From contig JAZGBC010000166.1 in NCBI GenBank assembly GCA_036444495.1, positions 1 to 20,551 of the forward strand: DNA of 20,551 bases. Direction: 5' to 3'. Source of the stretch: JAZGBC01 sp036444495 (GTDB taxonomy: Bacteria; Pseudomonadota; Alphaproteobacteria; Kiloniellales; J153). Within the stretch, counting starts at the first letter, position 1; every line of letters starts with the position of its first letter. The position numbers and the translations under genes are program-made. A model generated the notes under the pieces. That model was not told the DNA's origin. It ran no database searches and saw only the letters and a program-made list of their open reading frames with translations. Below, piece after piece: positions 1 through 7,115 of this stretch.

Positions 1-169
1 AGGGTCCGCCTGGCCGCGGTTCGCTCCCAGGCGTGGTCGCTAATCCCTGAATTTCAGTATGCCCGATGCCCGTAAACCTCATCGCCCGTAGGTCGCCTCC
101 GGGTCATAACCGGTCGTTCCGCGATACCGTTTTGCCTGTCCGGTCCGGGACGAAGAACCGGCGAGCCCC

Positions 170-1588
170 CTATTCCCGCACCGTGGCGATGCGCAGGACG
201 TTGGTCTTGCCGGGGGTGCCGAAGGGCACGCCCGCGGTGATCGCGACCTGATCTCCGATCTCGGCCAGGCCCTGCTCGCGCGCGATGCGGCAGGCCTTGG
301 CCACCATTTCCTGGAAGTCGCTGACGTCGGCGGTATGCACGCAGTGCGCGCCCCAGATCACCGCCAGGCGCCGGGCGGTCTCGATCTTCGAGGTGAGCAC
401 CAGGATCGGCACGCTGGGGCGCTCGCGCGCGGCCCTGAGCGCCGTCGAGCCCGATGTGGTGTAACTCACGATGGCCTTGGCCCCGATGGTATGCGCGACC
501 TGGGCGGCGGCGGCGGAGATGGCGTCGGGCGCGGTGGGCTCGGGCTTGGGGTGCAGCGCGTGGATGATCGGCCGGTAGAAGCGGTCGCCCTCGATCGAGG
601 TGGCGATGCGGTCCATCATGGCCACCGACTCGACCGGATAGTCGCCTACGGCGGATTCGGCCGAGAGCATGATCGCATCGGCCCCGTCGTAGACCGCGGT
701 CGCCACGTCCGAGGCCTCGGCGCGCGTGGGCGCGGGGGCGTGGACCATGGAATCGAGCATCTGGGTGGCCACGACCACCGGCTTGCCGGCCAGGCGGCAG
801 GCGCGGATGATCTCCTTCTGCAGGCCGGGCACGGCCTCGGGCGGCATCTCGACGCCAAGATCGCCGCGCGCCACCATGATGGCGTCGGCCGCCTCGACCA
901 AGTCGCTCAGGTGCTCGATGGCCGCCGGTTTCTCGACCTTGACCATGATGGCCGCGCGCCCGCCGATCAGCTCGCGCGCCTCGGCCACGTCCTCCGGGCG
1001 CTGCACGAAGGACAGGCCGACCCAATCCGCGCCCAGTTCCAGCCCGAAGGCCAGATCGGCGCGGTCCTTGTCGGTGAGCGGCGAGATGGGCAGCACGACG
1101 CCGGGCACGTTGACCCCCTTGCGGTCGGATAGCGGGCCGCCGGTGATGATCTCGGTCTCCGCATGGTCCTTGCCGCAGGAGGTGACCTTGAGGCGCAGCT
1201 TGCCGTCGTCGAGCAAGAGTTCGGTGCCCGGCTCGAGCGCGGCGAAGATCTCCGGATGGGGCAGGGGCGCGCGGCCCGCATCGCCCGGCGTTTCATCCAG
1301 ATCCAGGCGGAAGGCCGCGCCGCTTTTCAGTTCCACGCCGCCGCCCTTGAGCGTCCCGATGCGCAGCTTGGGGCCCTGAAGGTCCATGAGCACGCCGATC
1401 GGCCGCCCGGTGTCGGCTTCGATGGCGCGGATGCGGTCCAGGTTCTTGTGGTGATCGTCCTGGCTGCCGTGGCTGAAGTTGAGGCGGAAGACGTCGGCCC
1501 CGGCCTCGAACAGGGCGCGGATCACGCCCTCCTCCGAGCTGCTCGGCCCCAGGGTGGCGATGATCTTGGCTTTGCGTTCGCGTTGCAT
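170..1588 (-). CDS. pyk: Pyruvate kinase
   Basis: Cytoplasmic glycolytic enzyme converting phosphoenolpyruvate and ADP to pyruvate and ATP; 472 residues, normal family length. The active-site set is intact and correctly spaced when compared with muscle pyruvate kinase: R35, N37 and S39 in RLNFSHG, K217 and E219 in KVEKP, D243 in RGDLGVE, T275 in ATQML. The signature around ADAIMLSAESAVGDYP (303-318) is present. Residue 74 in QGPKLRIG is Lys where K+-dependent enzymes have Glu, which predicts K+-independent activity. The ATG at 1588 begins at MQRERKAKI, immediately before the first barrel strand; an in-frame upstream ATG at 1648 would add 20 residues unlike the family and overlap the preceding gene's stop. 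It is the last gene of the regulator-glycerate kinase-pyk operon, 56 bases after the kinase stop. I see no clear terminator in the 169 bases downstream. Confidence 0.97.
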   Translation of the reverse strand: MQRERKAKIIATLGPSSSEEGVIRALFEAGADVFRLNFSHGSQDDHHKNLDRIRAIEADTGRPIGVLMDLQGPKLRIGTLKGGGVELKSGAAFRLDLDETPGDAGRAPLPHPEIFAALEPGTELLLDDGKLRLKVTSCGKDHAETEIITGGPLSDRKGVNVPGVVLPISPLTDKDRADLAFGLELGADWVGLSFVQRPEDVAEARELIGGRAAIMVKVEKPAAIEHLSDLVEAADAIMVARGDLGVEMPPEAVPGLQKEIIRACRLAGKPVVVATQMLDSMVHAPAPTRAEASDVATAVYDGADAIMLSAESAVGDYPVESVAMMDRIATSIEGDRFYRPIIHALHPKPEPTAPDAISAAAAQVAHTIGAKAIVSYTTSGSTALRAARERPSVPILVLTSKIETARRLAVIWGAHCVHTADVSDFQEMVAKACRIAREQGLAEIGDQVAITAGVPFGTPGKTNVLRIATVRE

Positions 1589-1644
1589 GGAGACAACCTT
1601 AGCGATTCGAACGGTTGCGTTACAGGAAAGGTTATGGAGTCGGC

Positions 1645-2919
1645 TCAAGAACCGGGCAGCACGAGGATGGCGCGGAAGTCGTTGACGTTGGTCAGCGTAG
1701 GCCCGGTCATCACCAGATCGCCCAGTCCGGCGAACAGGCCGTAGCCGTCGTTATCGGCCAGGCGCGCCTCGGGGTCCAGGCCGGCCTCGCGCGCGCGGGC
1801 GAGCGTATCGGGGCCGATCGTCGCGCCCGCGTTGTCCTCGGTGCCGTCGATGCCGTCGGTGTCGCAGGCCAGCCCGAAGATGCCCGGCGCGCCGTCGAGT
1901 GCGATGGCGAGCGCCAAGAGAAACTCCGCATTGGGGCCGCCGCGCCCCTTGCCGCGCAGGGTGACCGTCGCCTCACCGCCCGAGAGCAGAACGCAGGGCG
2001 GGGCGGCGGGCTCGCCCTGGCGCTGGGCGTGGAGGGCGGTGCCGGCCATGTCCCGCGCCATGTCCCGCGCCTCGCCCTCCAGCGCGTCGCCCAGGATCGC
2101 GGGCGTGATGCCGGCGGCCTCGGCGCGCGCGGCGGCGGCCTCCAGCGCGTCCCGCGGGCGCGCGATCAGGATCGTCTCGGCCCCGTCCAGGCGCGGGTCG
2201 CCGGGCTTGGGCGTCTCCGCCTCGGCCCTTTTCAAGTGATCCAGCACGTCTCGCGCCGGCGCGATGCCGTAGCGCGCCAGGATGGCGCGCGCGTCCTCGA
2301 GCGTGCTCGGGTCCGGCACCGTGGGGCCCGAGGCGATGATGGCCGGGTCGTCCCCGGGCACGTCCGAGATCACCAGGGTGACGACGCGCGCGGGCGCGGC
2401 GGCCGCGGCCAGGCGTCCCCCCTTGATCGCCGAGAGGTGTTTGCGCACGCAGTTCATCTGCGCGATGTCGGCGCCCGAGGCGAGCAGCGCCCGGTTGATG
2501 CCCTGCTTGTCCTCCAGCGTCAGTCCCGGCGCGGGCAGCGCCAGCAGCGCCGAGCCGCCGCCCGAGATAAGACAGAGCACCAGATCCTCCTCGCTCAGGC
2601 CCTGGACGGTCTCCAGGATGCGGGCCGCGGCCTTGCGGCCGGCCAGATCAGGTACGGGGTGCGCGGCCTCGACCACCTCGACGTGCCGGCAGGGCACGGC
2701 GTGGCCGTAGCGGGTGACCACCAGGCCGGTGAGCGGTCCGCTCCAGTTGTCCTCCACCGCGCGTGCCATGGCGGCGGCGGCCTTGCCCGCGCCCACCACG
2801 ATGGTCCGTCCAGGCGGTGGCGGCGGCAGGTTGTCCGGCACGGCCAGGGCCGGGTCGGCCGCGGCCAGCGCCGCCTGGAAGAGCTCGCGCAGGAATTCGG
2901 GCGGGGGGGAGACGGTCAT
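1645..2919 (-). CDS. ttuD: Glycerate 2-kinase, DUF4147/MOFRL family (often annotated TtuD)
   Basis: Predicted to phosphorylate D-glycerate to 2-phosphoglycerate with ATP, linking glyoxylate, tartrate or hydroxypyruvate breakdown to lower glycolysis. It has 424 residues. The N-terminal DUF4147 domain (about 8-235) carries GAGKA (43-47), SGGGSAL (119-125) and ISDVPGDDP followed by ASGPT (184-200). The MOFRL domain (about 305-415) carries GGEATVT (314-320), GRGGPNAEF (325-333) and DTDGIDG (353-359). Homologues are frequently mislabelled hydroxypyruvate reductase because of the old ttuD name; the sequence is a kinase. I chose the ATG at 2919 because homology begins there; the open frame runs 62 codons further upstream into the regulator gene without family-like sequence. 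It lies 40 bases after the GntR gene and 56 before pyk, whose enzyme acts two steps later, so co-regulation makes metabolic sense. Confidence 0.93.
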   Translation of the reverse strand: MTVSPPPEFLRELFQAALAAADPALAVPDNLPPPPPGRTIVVGAGKAAAAMARAVEDNWSGPLTGLVVTRYGHAVPCRHVEVVEAAHPVPDLAGRKAAARILETVQGLSEEDLVLCLISGGGSALLALPAPGLTLEDKQGINRALLASGADIAQMNCVRKHLSAIKGGRLAAAAAPARVVTLVISDVPGDDPAIIASGPTVPDPSTLEDARAILARYGIAPARDVLDHLKRAEAETPKPGDPRLDGAETILIARPRDALEAAAARAEAAGITPAILGDALEGEARDMARDMAGTALHAQRQGEPAAPPCVLLSGGEATVTLRGKGRGGPNAEFLLALAIALDGAPGIFGLACDTDGIDGTEDNAGATIGPDTLARAREAGLDPEARLADNDGYGLFAGLGDLVMTGPTLTNVNDFRAILVLPGS

Positions 2920-2941
2920 CTCGTATGCCGGCAGCTGCGAG

Positions 2942-2959
2942 GCGCCGCGCTTGCGGCGC
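2942..2959. other. Intercistronic hairpin between regulator and glycerate kinase
   Basis: A perfect 7-bp stem (GCGCCGC/GCGGCGC) with a 4-base loop begins right after the GntR stop codon and lies 22 bases before the kinase start. There is no T tract, so it is more likely an mRNA-stability or attenuating element than a terminator. Confidence 0.5.
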
Positions 2960-3739
2960 TCAGGCGGATGCGCGGCGTGCCGGCGCGGGTTCGAATTCGG
3001 GTTCCGGCTCCGGTTCCGGCTCCCTCGAATAGGTGGAGAGAACCGTTTCCAGATGCTCGCGCATGGCCCCTGCCGCGCCGTCGCCGTCATGGGCGCGAAT
3101 GGCATTGCAGACCGCGGCGTGCTGTTCCAGAAGCAGGCGGTCGTATTCCGGGCCGGGATGCAGCCGGTAACGGTGGTAGGCGAACATTTCCTCCAGGATG
3201 TCGCCCAGCACGCTCATCAAGTGCATGTAAACGGCGCTGCCCGAGGCCTTGGCGACGGACATGTGGAAGTTGAGGTCGTCCTCGGCCTTATACCGCGCGG
3301 GCCGCCTGGGGTCGCGCATCAGATCGCAGATGCGCACCATGTCGGCTATCTGCTCGGGTGTGCCCCGCTCGGCCGCCCGGCGTGCCGCCCAGACCTCGAT
3401 GCTGGAGCGGAATTCAGCCAGATCGTGAAGGTTATCGTGGTTGACCCGGACCAGCTCGGCCAGAGCGGATTCCCGCTCGTTGGCTGCCGCGATGATCCGC
3501 GTGCCGCCACCCTGGATCGCGCTGACGAAGCCCTGGGTCTTGAGCTGCTGCAGCGCGGCCCGGATCGAGACCCGGCTGACGCTCATCATCTCGGCCAACT
3601 GGCGCTCGCCCGGCAGGCGCTCGCCCGGGGCCAGATCGCCGGCCGCGATCAGGCGCAACAACTCCTGGGCCACCCGGTCGGCGACCCGCTCGCGCGGGAT
3701 TTCCTGGAACCGGGGGTCGTTTCCGGTTTTGGGCGTCAT
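2960..3739 (-). CDS. GntR-family transcriptional regulator, FadR/FCD subfamily
   Basis: DNA-binding repressor or activator that probably controls its own operon with glycerate kinase and pyruvate kinase. It has 259 residues. The N-terminal winged helix-turn-helix (about 16-82) includes LPGERQLAEMMSVSRVSIRAAL. The C-terminal FCD ligand domain (about 104-235) keeps the usual metal-site residues D155, H159, H207 and H229, so it likely senses a small carboxylate through a bound metal. The ATG at 3739 has a strong GGGAGG ribosome binding site seven bases upstream. The C-terminus (239-251) is an odd Glu-Pro repeat tail encoded by GGYTCC-type hexamers (plus-strand sense), outside the FCD fold. The ligand is not visible from sequence; glycolate, glyoxylate, hydroxypyruvate or glycerate would fit the operon (inference). 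Confidence 0.93.
   Translation of the reverse strand: MTPKTGNDPRFQEIPRERVADRVAQELLRLIAAGDLAPGERLPGERQLAEMMSVSRVSIRAALQQLKTQGFVSAIQGGGTRIIAAANERESALAELVRVNHDNLHDLAEFRSSIEVWAARRAAERGTPEQIADMVRICDLMRDPRRPARYKAEDDLNFHMSVAKASGSAVYMHLMSVLGDILEEMFAYHRYRLHPGPEYDRLLLEQHAAVCNAIRAHDGDGAAGAMREHLETVLSTYSREPEPEPEPEFEPAPARRASA
3000..3023. repeat. Hexanucleotide tandem repeat GGTTCC/GGCTCC, four units
   Basis: Four consecutive hexamers alternate GGTTCC and GGCTCC. On the minus strand they encode the Glu-Pro dipeptide tail of the GntR regulator. Gain or loss of a unit would change the tail by two residues and keep the frame. Confidence 0.85.
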
Positions 3740-3798
3740 GGCTAGCCTCCCTGTCGAAGACTCTGTTCGATCCGCTGCCGTTTTGGCAATTGGTCTAA

Positions 3799-3809
3799 TG
3801 GTAACACCA
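3799..3809. promoter_or_regulatory. Candidate FadR-type GntR operator TGGTAACACCA
   Basis: The palindrome TGGT-N3-ACCA has the same half-sites and 3-base spacer as the FadR and PdhR operator core (TGGTCGGACCA type). A second TGGT half-site starts 8 bases to the left, at 3791. It lies 60 bases upstream of the GntR start, as expected for autoregulation. Assignment to this regulator is inference. Confidence 0.55.
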
Positions 3810-3932
3810 CTTGACCTCTCATTTATGGGCCGGGGTGGCCCACTTCGTCAAGGGCGGGGGGTGCGGGCGGTGCTCCGAGGGAGGGCAGGGGTGCGCGGCG
3901 CGCTCCGGCCGGCCGGGCGACGGTGTGGCCTG

Positions 3933-3960
3933 TTGCCCCCGAGGAACGAGCGGCTATAGT
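3933..3960 (+). promoter_or_regulatory. Sigma-70-type promoter of the amidohydrolase/ligase operon
   Basis: TTGCCC at 3933-3938 and TATAGT at 3955-3960 are separated by 16 bases. The predicted transcript start near 3967 falls just before the ATG at 3970, which supports the downstream ATG at 4000 as the true start. Confidence 0.5.
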
Positions 3961-3999
3961 CCGGCTGCAATGTCCAACCGCTCGAGTTCCAAGGAAGCC

Positions 4000-4800
4000 A
4001 TGGCCGAGACCGAGGCTCGGGGACTATTGGCGCCGGACGAGCCCGCAGCCTATGAGATCGTCAACGAGGCCGGGTCGGCGCCGCTGCTGCTGCTCTGCGA
4101 CCACGCGACGCACTACCTGCCGCGGGCACTGGGCACTTTGGGGCTGAGCGAGGCAGAGCTCTCGCGCCATATCGCCTACGACATCGGCGTGGCCGAGGTG
4201 GCCCGCGGCCTGGCCGAGCGCCTGGATGCGCCGGTGGTCTTCAACGGCTATTCGCGCCTGGTCATCGACCCCAACCGCTCGCTGGACGACCCGACGCTCA
4301 TCCCGCAACTGGGCGACGGGGTCATCGTGCCGGGCAACCGGGATCTTTCGCGCGCGGAGATACAGGCCCGCATCGAGGGTTTCCACGCGCCCTATCACGC
4401 GGCGATCTCGGACAAGCTGGATGCGCTCACCGCCCGCGGGCGAGCGCCGGCCGTCATCTCGGTCCACTCCTTCACCCCGGTCATGAAGGGTGTCGAGCGG
4501 CCCTGGCACATCGGTATCCTGTGGAACCTGGATCCGCGCCTGCCGCTGCCGCTCATGGCGCGGCTGCGCGCCCAGGGCATCCCGGTGGGCGAGAACGAAC
4601 CCTACTCGGGCCAGGACGGCCACGGGCACACCTTGCACCTGCACGCCGAGCCCAGGGGCCTGGCCAACGCGCTCATCGAGATACGCCAGGACTTGATCGA
4701 CACCCACCACGGCGCCGCGGTCTGGACCGCCAAGCTTGCCGACTCGCTCAAGGCTGTGCTCGAAGACCAGAGCCTTTACAAGATCGAGCAATACGGATGA
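4000..4800 (+). CDS. N-formylglutamate amidohydrolase family protein
   Basis: Putative metal-dependent amidohydrolase of the N-formylglutamate deformylase/succinoarginine-hydrolase-like family (PF05013); 266 residues, cytoplasmic. Family motifs are CDHATHYLP (33-41), SRLVIDPNR (85-93), EGFHAPYH (126-133), SVHSFTP (154-160) and NEPYSG (199-204), with Glu/Asp/His residues at the usual places. No hut (histidine) genes are nearby, so true N-formylglutamate hydrolysis is not supported by context. It overlaps the following carboxylate-amine ligase by four bases (ATGA), so the two are translationally coupled and probably act on one metabolite. The ATG at 4000 has AAGGA 4 bases upstream; the ATG at 3970 is possible but lacks a ribosome binding site and sits almost on the predicted transcript start. 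Confidence 0.87.
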   Translation: MAETEARGLLAPDEPAAYEIVNEAGSAPLLLLCDHATHYLPRALGTLGLSEAELSRHIAYDIGVAEVARGLAERLDAPVVFNGYSRLVIDPNRSLDDPTLIPQLGDGVIVPGNRDLSRAEIQARIEGFHAPYHAAISDKLDALTARGRAPAVISVHSFTPVMKGVERPWHIGILWNLDPRLPLPLMARLRAQGIPVGENEPYSGQDGHGHTLHLHAEPRGLANALIEIRQDLIDTHHGAAVWTAKLADSLKAVLEDQSLYKIEQYG

Positions 4801-5933
4801 TCCAGAACGAACCGCCCTTCACCGTCGGCATCGAGGAGGAATACCTGCTCGTGGACCGCAAGACGCGGGATCTCGCCGCCGAGGTTCCCGAGGCCCTGAT
4901 GGCCGAATGCCAGCGCCGCCTCGAGGAACAGGTCAGCCCCGAGTTCCTGCAATGCCAGGTCGAGGTGGGCACCCGCGTGTGCAGCAACATCAAGCAGGCC
5001 GCCGAGGACCTGACGCGCATGCGCAAGGTGGTGGCCGAGGTGGCCGCCGAGCACGGGCTGGCGCCCATCGCGGCCTCGACCCATCCCTTCGGCGTCTGGG
5101 AGGCGCAGGAGCATACGGACAAGGAGCGCTACCGAGCGATCGCCCGCGACATGCAGGCGGTCGCCCGGCGCTTGCTGATCTGCGGCATGCACGTGCACGT
5201 GGGCCTGGAGGACGACGAGCTGCGCATCGACCTGCTCGGCCAGGCGAGCTATTTCCTGCCACATCTCTTGGCGCTGTCCACCTCCTCGCCCTTCTGGCGC
5301 GGCGAGGACACGGGCCTCAAGTCCTACCGCATCGCGGTCTTCGACGAGCTGCCGCGCAGCGGCCTGCCCGAGACCTTCGAGAGCTACGGCGAATATGTCC
5401 GGCACCTGGACATCCTGATCAAGGCCGGCGTGATCGAGGACGCCTCCAAGCTGTGGTGGGACTTGCGGCCCTCGGCGCGCTTCCCCACGCTCGAGATGCG
5501 CATCCCGGATATCTGCACGCGCCTCAAGGACGGCATCTCGATCGCGGCGATCTATGTTTGCGTGCTGCGCATGCTCTACCGCCTGAAGCGCAACAACCAG
5601 CGCTGGCGCCGCTATTCCAACATGCTGTTGCAGGAGAACCGCTGGCGCGCCCAGCGCTACGGCTACGACGAGGGTCTGATCGACTTCGGCGTCGGCGCCA
5701 TCGTGCCCTACGGCGACCTGCTGGAGGAGTTGATCGAGCTGATCAAGGTGGACGCCCTCGCCCTCGACTGCTTGCCCGAGGTGGAGCACGCGCGCCAGAT
5801 CGTCACCCGCGGCACCAGCGCGCACCGCCAACTCGCCGTCTATCACAAAGCGGTCGAGGCGGGCGCGGAGAAGACCGAGGCCCTGCGCCAGGTCGTCGAC
5901 TTCCTGATCGAGGAGACGGTGGCGGAGTTGTAG
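4797..5933 (+). CDS. Carboxylate-amine ligase, YbdK/GCS2 family
   Basis: ATP-dependent ligase of the glutamate-cysteine ligase type 2 fold (PF04107); forms an amide bond between a carboxylate and an amine. It has 378 residues, normal for YbdK-like members. Motifs are GIEEEYLLVD (11-20, ATP/Mg region), EFLQCQVE (49-56), ASTHPFG (93-99), GMHVHVG (130-136), LEMRIPD (232-238) and NRWRAQRYG (281-289). E. coli YbdK has only weak glutamate-cysteine ligase activity in vitro, so the physiological substrate of this group is unsettled. The start overlaps the amidohydrolase stop (ATGA). A ligase coupled to an amide hydrolase suggests that one gene makes and the other cleaves related gamma-glutamyl or acyl-amide compounds (inference). 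Confidence 0.9.
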   Translation: MIQNEPPFTVGIEEEYLLVDRKTRDLAAEVPEALMAECQRRLEEQVSPEFLQCQVEVGTRVCSNIKQAAEDLTRMRKVVAEVAAEHGLAPIAASTHPFGVWEAQEHTDKERYRAIARDMQAVARRLLICGMHVHVGLEDDELRIDLLGQASYFLPHLLALSTSSPFWRGEDTGLKSYRIAVFDELPRSGLPETFESYGEYVRHLDILIKAGVIEDASKLWWDLRPSARFPTLEMRIPDICTRLKDGISIAAIYVCVLRMLYRLKRNNQRWRRYSNMLLQENRWRAQRYGYDEGLIDFGVGAIVPYGDLLEELIELIKVDALALDCLPEVEHARQIVTRGTSAHRQLAVYHKAVEAGAEKTEALRQVVDFLIEETVAEL

Positions 5934-6001
5934 GGGGGCGCCCATCCCCACGGCATGGCGGCTATTCCCGTGGCGCCATAGGGGCATCGGCCGCGCCGGG
6001 C

Positions 6002-6030
6002 TGGACAAGCGCGGCAAAGCGGCCAATATC
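6002..6030 (+). promoter_or_regulatory. Weak promoter candidate before the DUF1244 gene
   Basis: TGGACA (6002-6007) and AATATC (6025-6030) are separated by 17 bases in the 134-base gap after the ligase gene. The match to sigma-70 consensus is modest. The DUF1244 gene may instead be read from the upstream operon. Confidence 0.22.
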
Positions 6031-6067
6031 AGGGAAACGCCACGTCATCCCAGGGAGACAAGAGTCA

Positions 6068-6367
6068 ATGGACGAGCAAACCCGCACCGAGCTGGAGGCC
6101 GCCGCCTTCCGCCGCCTGGTCGCGCACTTTCGCGAGCGGACCGACGTGCAGAACATCGACCTCATGAACCTGAGCGGCTTCTGCCGCAACTGCCTGTCCA
6201 AGTGGTACCGGGCGGCGGCCGAGGAGCGCGGCCTGGAGATGGACTACGACACCGCGCGCGAAATCGTCTACGGCATGCCGTATAACGAGTGGAAGGCCAA
6301 GTACCAGACCGAGGCCACCCCCGAGCAGAAGGCCGCCCTCGAGAAATCCCATCCGGATCATCACTAA
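6068..6367 (+). CDS. DUF1244 domain-containing protein
   Basis: Small cytoplasmic protein of 99 residues matching the DUF1244 family (PF06844), found in proteobacteria and of unknown function. The hallmark is SGFCRNCLSKWY (36-47), with a CxxC pair (C39, C42) that could bind metal or be redox active, followed by DYDTAREIVYGMPYNEWKAK (59-78). The ATG at 6068 has AGGGAGA about eight bases upstream. It follows the ligase gene by 134 bases on the same strand. Its TAA stop overlaps the TAG stop of the convergent CMD-like gene. Histidines near the end (H95, H98, H99) add possible metal ligands. Function is not known, and context suggests only a loose link to the amidohydrolase/ligase pair. Confidence 0.9.
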   Translation: MDEQTRTELEAAAFRRLVAHFRERTDVQNIDLMNLSGFCRNCLSKWYRAAAEERGLEMDYDTAREIVYGMPYNEWKAKYQTEATPEQKAALEKSHPDHH

Positions 6368-6927
6368 CCGGTTGGCGGCGTCCTGTCGGGAATCTTGCAA
6401 AAGCCCTGCGGCGGCACGTCGAGTGCGCTGTTGAACTTGCTCGACATGTTCTGGAACGCGATCAGGCCGGTCAGCTCGACGATGGCGTCCTCGGAGAACA
6501 GCGCCTTGAGCCGGTCCATCAGGTCGTCGTCCACCTCGCGGCTGGACAGCGTCACCGCCTCGGCGTAGTCGAGGGCCGCCCGTTCCCGTGCATCGAACAG
6601 ATCGCTCGGCCGCCAGTCCGCCAGAGCCTCGATTTTCTCGAAGCCGGCGCCGCGTTCCCGCAATGTGGCGGAGTTGAGATCGACGCAGAAGGGGCAGTGG
6701 TTGAGCTGCGAGACGCGCACGATCAGCAAGGAGCGCAGCGCGGGATCGAGCGGCGAGCCCTTGCGCTCGAGCGCGCCATAAAAGATGGCGATAGACAGAA
6801 ACAGCCTGGGCGAGCGCGCCCAGAGCAGGGCGGACTGGAGCACCGCCCCGTACTTGCGTTTCTGTAACCGGAACAGCGGCCGGAGGTACCAGGGATAGGC
6901 CCCCGGCTGCCTTGGTGTGAGTCTCAT
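6364..6927 (-). CDS. Carboxymuconolactone decarboxylase/AhpD-like family protein
   Basis: Protein of the all-helical AhpD/CMD superfamily, 187 residues. The core helix reads RVSQLNHCPFCVDLNSA (71-87) with a CxxC pair (C78, C81). In AhpD the peroxidase relay also needs a Glu 12 residues before the first Cys and a His four after the second; here those positions are S66 and N85. Thiol chemistry may remain, but classical AhpD peroxidase activity is doubtful. The N-terminal 40 residues are rich in aromatic and basic residues and contain no signal peptide. The start at 6927 has AAGGA five bases upstream and a good promoter candidate behind it. It is transcribed towards the DUF1244 gene and shares its stop region. 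Substrate unknown. Confidence 0.85.
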   Translation of the reverse strand: MRLTPRQPGAYPWYLRPLFRLQKRKYGAVLQSALLWARSPRLFLSIAIFYGALERKGSPLDPALRSLLIVRVSQLNHCPFCVDLNSATLRERGAGFEKIEALADWRPSDLFDARERAALDYAEAVTLSSREVDDDLMDRLKALFSEDAIVELTGLIAFQNMSSKFNSALDVPPQGFCKIPDRTPPTG

Positions 6928-6954
6928 GGGGTCCTTCGCGTGTTTTCCGTGGGA

Positions 6955-6983
6955 ATGTTAGGGGCCTTGCATCTACGAGACAA
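6955..6983 (-). promoter_or_regulatory. Promoter candidate for the CMD-like gene
   Basis: On the minus strand TTGTCT (-35, 6978-6983) and TAACAT (-10, 6955-6960) are 17 bases apart. The predicted transcript starts about 20 bases before the ATG at 6927, just ahead of its AAGGA ribosome binding site. Confidence 0.42.
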
Positions 6984-7032
6984 TCTGACCGTGGCGAGAA
7001 GGGCGGACAAGAGGACCCTTCTGGATATACGG

Positions 7033-7061
7033 TTGAAAGGCCCTGGGCAGGTGGCTAGTCT
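7033..7061 (+). promoter_or_regulatory. Promoter candidate for gapR
   Basis: TTGAAA (7033-7038) is followed after 17 bases by TAGTCT (7056-7061). The -35 is good and the -10 poor. A 10-bp perfect palindrome GATAGCTATC (7087-7096) lies just downstream in the leader and could be an operator. Confidence 0.28.
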
Positions 7062-7115
7062 CTCGCGCCCCCGTCCGGGCGAAATAGATAGCTATCAATT
7101 CAGGGAGACGAAACC

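Noticed and set aside
54..1025. A 323-codon minus-strand frame overlapping pyruvate kinase
   Set aside because: It is the other reading frame of pyk, rich in Arg and Gly. Beyond pyk (54-169) it continues only 17 residues that match nothing I know.
1615..3273. A 552-codon plus-strand open frame across glycerate kinase and the GntR gene
   Set aside because: It runs antisense to two well-recognised genes, is Arg/Gly-rich and shows no motif.
4776..6026. A 416-codon minus-strand open frame opposite the carboxylate-amine ligase
   Set aside because: Shadow of the ligase gene; its translation has no recognisable domain.
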